Position numbers and translations under genes: made by a program | Notes under the pieces: generated by a model | Databases searched by the model: none | What the model was told of the DNA's origin: nothing | Seen by the model: the letters and a program-made list of their open reading frames with translations, nothing else | Source of the DNA: Nitrospinota bacterium | GTDB taxonomy: Bacteria; Nitrospinota; Nitrospinia; SZUA-224 | Reading direction: 5' to 3' | Assembly (NCBI GenBank): GCA_016212345.1 | Contig: JACRGM010000222.1 | Location: forward strand, 1 to 7,948 | Length of the DNA: 7,948 nt | Shown here: one piece after another, positions 5,281-7,948 of the stretch | Layout of the letters: every line of letters begins with the position of its first letter | Numbering within the stretch: the stretch's first letter is position 1

Positions 5281-6282
5281 ATGTCAGTAGTCTTTGATAA
5301 GATCAAGAGGCTTGAACAAAGGGTCATATCAGGGAATGATATAACCCATGAGGAGGCACTTTGGCTTACAGGGATTAAGGGTATGGATCTCTATGACCTT
5401 ATCGCATCTGCTAACAGGATAAGGGATAGATACAAGGGGACAAGGATAAGCCTCTGCGCTATTATAAATGCCAAATCAGGGAGATGCGGGGAGGACTGTG
5501 CCTTTTGTGCCCAATCTGCCCATCATAAGACAGGTATAGAGGTATATCCACTTTTAGATAGTAACAGGATATTAGAAGGGGCGCAACAGGCATTGGCCTC
5601 TGGGGCACATAAGTTCGGTATAGTAATCAGCGGAAAGGGGATAGGATCGCCTGGAGAACTGGAAGGTATCTGTCTATCTATCAGGAGGCTCAGGGAGGAG
5701 ACCAATATCCACCGCTGTGCCTCTCTTGGTATCATAGACAATGAATCCGCTCACAGGTTAAAGGAGGCAGGCCTGCAGGAATATCATCATAACCTAGAAA
5801 CAGCGAGGAGCTTTTTCCCGAATATCTGTACCACACATGAATATGATGAGGATATAGAGACTATAAGGATAGCCAAAGGGCTAGGACTAAGGGTATGTTG
5901 TGGTGGTATCTTTGGTATGGGAGAGTCGTCAGAGCAGAGGATTGAGCTTGCCTTTACCCTCAAGGGGTTAGATGTAGACTCTGTCCCATTAAATTTCCTA
6001 CACCCTATACCAGGGACAAGGTTAGAGGGGGCAATCCCATTAAGGCCCATGGAGATATTGAAGATCATAGCCATATATCGCTTTATCCTCCCGACAAAGG
6101 ATATCAAGGTGGCTGGTGGGAGGGAATTTAACCTTCGTGACCTTCAGTCCATGATATTTGCTGCTGGTGCCAACTCCACAATGGTAGGGAATTATCTGAC
6201 CACAAAGGGGAGAGATTTTAGAGAAGACCTACAGATGATTGAGGATCTTGAACTTGAGATCGAGAATGGACTTCATCAGTGA
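5281..6282 (+). CDS. bioB: Biotin synthase with variant auxiliary-cluster ligands
   Basis: Radical-SAM enzyme that inserts sulfur between C6 and C9 of dethiobiotin, the last step of biotin synthesis, in the cytoplasm. The 333-residue length is normal. The [4Fe-4S]/SAM motif is C69-GED-C73-AF-C76. YHHNLET (168-174) is a variant of the usual YNHNLDT, and GGREFNLRDLQ (279-289) follows. Against E. coli and B. subtilis BioB, the ligands C128 and C188 correspond to C146 and C206, but C97 is replaced by G113 (HKFGIVISG) and R260 by K276 (DIKVAGGRE); an extra C207 sits beside C206. The classical [2Fe-2S] sulfur donor therefore probably cannot form as usual, and a different auxiliary cluster is likely. 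The ATG at 5281 has GTGGAG about 14 bases upstream, a weak, long-spaced SD. It overlaps bioF by 17 bases. Anaerobic metabolism is implied. Confidence 0.95.
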   Translation: MSVVFDKIKRLEQRVISGNDITHEEALWLTGIKGMDLYDLIASANRIRDRYKGTRISLCAIINAKSGRCGEDCAFCAQSAHHKTGIEVYPLLDSNRILEGAQQALASGAHKFGIVISGKGIGSPGELEGICLSIRRLREETNIHRCASLGIIDNESAHRLKEAGLQEYHHNLETARSFFPNICTTHEYDEDIETIRIAKGLGLRVCCGGIFGMGESSEQRIELAFTLKGLDVDSVPLNFLHPIPGTRLEGAIPLRPMEILKIIAIYRFILPTKDIKVAGGREFNLRDLQSMIFAAGANSTMVGNYLTTKGRDFREDLQMIEDLELEIENGLHQ

Positions 6283-7447
6283 TGAGTTAGAGAGGTTTAA
6301 GGGGAGAGGACTTCTCAGGGGATTAAGATTATTAGAAGGGGAACAGTCATCAAGGGTAAGGATAGATGGAAGAGATGTAATACTCTTATCCTCTAACAAT
6401 TACCTCGGATTAGCATCCCACCCCAAGGTGAAAGAGAGGGCAATTGATGCTATAAAGAGATATGGTTGTGGTGCTGGGGCATCCCGTCTTATATCAGGGA
6501 ATATGGAGCTTCATGAAGAACTAGAGAAAAGGATTGCTGAATTTAAAAATACAGAGGCAGCACTCATATTCAATTCAGGCTATACAGCAAACATAGGTGT
6601 CATTGCAGCCCTGTGCAATAAATGTGATATAGTTATAAGCGACAGATTGAATCATGCGAGCATAATAGATGGCTCTATGATAAGTCGGGCAAAGACAAAG
6701 AGATACCCCCATAAGGACATCTATGCATTAGAAAGGGCCCTCAGTAGTTCTTCAGATTATCGCAGGAGATTGATCGTCACAGATGGGATCTTTAGCATGG
6801 ATGGGGATATAGCCCCTCTCCCTGATATAGTGAGATTGGCAGAGAGATATTCAGCTTTCCTGATGGTTGATGATGCACACGCTACAGGTGTATTAGGAGA
6901 AGGTGGGAGAGGGACAGGAGAATACTTTGGCATAGAAGAAGGGATTGATATCCAAATGGGGACATTGGGAAAGGCCATTGGGGGTTTTGGCGCATATATT
7001 GCGGGTGAGAAGAGACTGATAGATCTTTTGATAAATAAGTGCCGTAGTTTTATCTACACAACTGGGCTTCCCCCTTCTGTCTTGGCATCGTCCTTGGCTG
7101 CATTGGATATTCTTGAAGAAGATGGTCATGATATGAGGAGAAGGTTGTGGAGGAATGCGAGGTACCTGAGGGATGGATTGATAAGACTTGGATTCAATAC
7201 CATGGGGAGTGAGACCCAGATCATACCTGTATTGATAGGTGATAGTGCCACTACAGTAAAGATCAGTGAGATGTTATTTGAAGAGGGGATATATGTTCAG
7301 GGGATACGGCCCCCCACTGTGCCAGAAGGTAGCTCAAGGCTCAGGATAACCCCTATGGCCACTCATTCAATAGATGATCTATCTAATGCCTTAGAGGCAT
7401 TTGAAAAGGTGGCAAGATGTTATAGATTTTCAGAAAATCCGATTTAG
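6266..7447 (+). CDS. bioF: 8-amino-7-oxononanoate (KAPA) synthase
   Basis: PLP enzyme of the alpha-oxoamine synthase family that condenses pimeloyl-thioester with L-alanine to KAPA, CO2 and the free carrier, the first step of biotin ring formation. With the start at ATG 6266 it has 393 residues, the family norm; TTG 6239 would add an unlikely N-terminus. Visible landmarks are LSSNNYLGLASHP (41-53), GASRLISG (71-78), FNSGYTAN (102-109), LNHASIIDG (128-136, H130 stacking on PLP), VTDGIFSMDGD (171-181), VDDAHATGVLG (201-211, D202 and H205) and MGTLGKAIGG (231-240) with K236 as the Schiff-base lysine, the same number as in E. coli BioF. TPM (362-364) near the C-terminus is typical. Glycine C-acetyltransferase is a close paralogue, but the coupling to bioB decides for BioF. 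bioA, bioD and the pimeloyl genes are not in the window. Confidence 0.93.
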   Translation: MDFISDELERFKGRGLLRGLRLLEGEQSSRVRIDGRDVILLSSNNYLGLASHPKVKERAIDAIKRYGCGAGASRLISGNMELHEELEKRIAEFKNTEAALIFNSGYTANIGVIAALCNKCDIVISDRLNHASIIDGSMISRAKTKRYPHKDIYALERALSSSSDYRRRLIVTDGIFSMDGDIAPLPDIVRLAERYSAFLMVDDAHATGVLGEGGRGTGEYFGIEEGIDIQMGTLGKAIGGFGAYIAGEKRLIDLLINKCRSFIYTTGLPPSVLASSLAALDILEEDGHDMRRRLWRNARYLRDGLIRLGFNTMGSETQIIPVLIGDSATTVKISEMLFEEGIYVQGIRPPTVPEGSSRLRITPMATHSIDDLSNALEAFEKVARCYRFSENPI

Positions 7448-7462
7448 GATTGATTTAGGATT
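7441..7462. repeat. Exact 11-bp tandem duplication over the bioF stop
   Basis: GATTTAGGATT is repeated head to tail (7441-7451, 7452-7462). The first copy contains the bioF TAG stop (7445-7447). It is most simply a slippage duplication just outside the coding sequence. Confidence 0.7.
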
Positions 7463-7480
7463 TGGGACAAAAACTTTCTC

Positions 7481-7509
7481 TTGACAAAGGAAACCCTTAA
7501 TCTTAAGAT
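7481..7509 (+). promoter_or_regulatory. Promoter of the coiled-coil gene
   Basis: A consensus TTGACA (7481-7486) is followed after 17 bases by TAAGAT (7504-7509). Transcription would start near 7516, about 24 bases before ATG 7540. It makes the last gene independent of bioB-bioF. Confidence 0.65.
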
Positions 7510-7518
7510 AAGGGGTTT
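7491..7518. promoter_or_regulatory. Palindrome overlapping the spacer and -10 (candidate operator)
   Basis: AAACCC-TTA-(A)-TCTT pairs with AAGA-TAA-(G)-GGGTTT about a TTAA centre, with one extra base per arm. It covers the spacer, the -10 and the probable start point, so a repressor bound here would block the promoter. No T-run follows, so it is not a standard bioF terminator, although it could also slow readthrough. Confidence 0.5.
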
Positions 7519-7539
7519 GAAAAGAAAGGAGAATCGTCT

Positions 7540-7948
7540 ATGGCAATCTGGGATGATGGAAAAGATCTCACAATGTTTGGGATAGAAGAGATAGGATATC
7601 AGAAGGAGATCATAAAATTAAAATTAAAGATATATGGTATACAGAAAAAGATAGATGGGCATATGATAAAGTTAGGTGAAAATGTATTCGAACATTACGA
7701 GGCAGGGGTAAAGGATATCTTAGGTGAGGATAAGGTAAGGGAGTTGATAGATGCTATCAGGGGGCAAAAAGAGGAGATAGAATCTACAAGGGAGCAGATA
7801 AAGGAGATTGAAGATGAGGCAAAGGTGATATTAAAGAAGATAAAGTCAAAAGGTGAAGATGTTATAGATGGCATAAAAAAAGGGATACATATCCGGAAGA
7901 AGGGGAAGGGATTGATAAAGAGAGATGAGAGTGATGAGGTTAAAGAGG
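7540..7948 (+). CDS. Charged coiled-coil protein of unknown function (3' end beyond window)
   Basis: Open frame of 136 codons continuing past the window edge. ATG 7540 is preceded by AAAGGAG with 8 bases of spacing, a good SD. I do not recognise a family. The product is very rich in Lys, Glu and Ile, with no signal peptide and no membrane segment in the visible part. After a short acidic N-terminus (MAIWDDGKDL) come two helical stretches: about 18-53 (EIIKLKLKIYGIQKKIDGH) and about 63-114, with heptad-like hydrophobic spacing (VRELIDAIRGQKEEIESTR, then EIEDEAKVILKKIKSKGEDV). A basic segment follows (HIRKKGKGLIKR, 117-128). It looks like a cytoplasmic oligomeric coiled coil, possibly binding nucleic acid or membrane through the basic end; that is speculation. 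It has its own promoter and shares no visible link with biotin. Confidence 0.75.
   Translation, partial: MAIWDDGKDLTMFGIEEIGYQKEIIKLKLKIYGIQKKIDGHMIKLGENVFEHYEAGVKDILGEDKVRELIDAIRGQKEEIESTREQIKEIEDEAKVILKKIKSKGEDVIDGIKKGIHIRKKGKGLIKRDESDEVKE

Noticed and set aside
7491..7530. Rho-independent terminator after bioF
   Set aside because: The stem is followed by A/G-rich sequence rather than a T-run and coincides with a -35/-10 promoter, so an operator is more plausible.

Overview
The window looks like a chromosomal piece from an uncultured, probably anaerobic, moderately AT-rich bacterium. Arg codons are mostly AGG/AGA and Ile codons very often ATA in the right half, SD-type ribosome binding sites and TTGACA/TATAAT-type promoters are visible, and the biotin synthase looks like the kind found in strict anaerobes. 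Nitrospirota, Desulfobacterota or a related candidate phylum would fit, but no marker here fixes the taxonomy.

Left part (1-2935) is an accessory, decaying region. It opens with a large imperfect palindrome (16-97) abutting a GDP-L-fucose synthase remnant (47-322, minus) in which the N-terminal nucleotide-binding segment is joined directly to the C-terminal segment. Next come two compact minus-strand two-gene modules. One is an uncharacterised pair of small overlapping genes (639-980, then 383-661; DUF7718-like and DUF5647-like). The other is a recognisable toxin-antitoxin pair: a DUF433 antitoxin (1828-2049) followed by a DUF5615 PIN-like toxin (1423-1818), with its own promoter, candidate operator and leader hairpin. 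The 440 bases between the modules hold only a possible decayed reading frame. A truncated beta-propeller/FN3 surface-protein fragment (2261-2935, plus) ends the region.

Middle part (2976-4992, minus) is a two-gene exopolysaccharide-processing operon. A secreted polysaccharide deacetylase overlaps a secreted DUF4015-type glycoside hydrolase with an N-terminal regulatory-like beta-sandwich domain. The pair puts on two chains the two activities that PgaB-type proteins carry on one.

Right part (5281-7948, plus) is biotin synthesis. bioB and bioF overlap by 17 bases and are transcribed away from the deacetylase operon. The divergent intergenic region has a good -35/-10 promoter for each direction and a perfect 17-bp inverted repeat between them. 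BioB keeps the radical-SAM cysteines but lacks two of the four ligands of the classical [2Fe-2S] sulfur-donor cluster and has an extra cysteine, suggesting the alternative auxiliary cluster reported for anaerobes. After bioF, a separate promoter overlapped by a palindrome drives a lysine/glutamate-rich coiled-coil protein of unknown function that runs off the end of the window.
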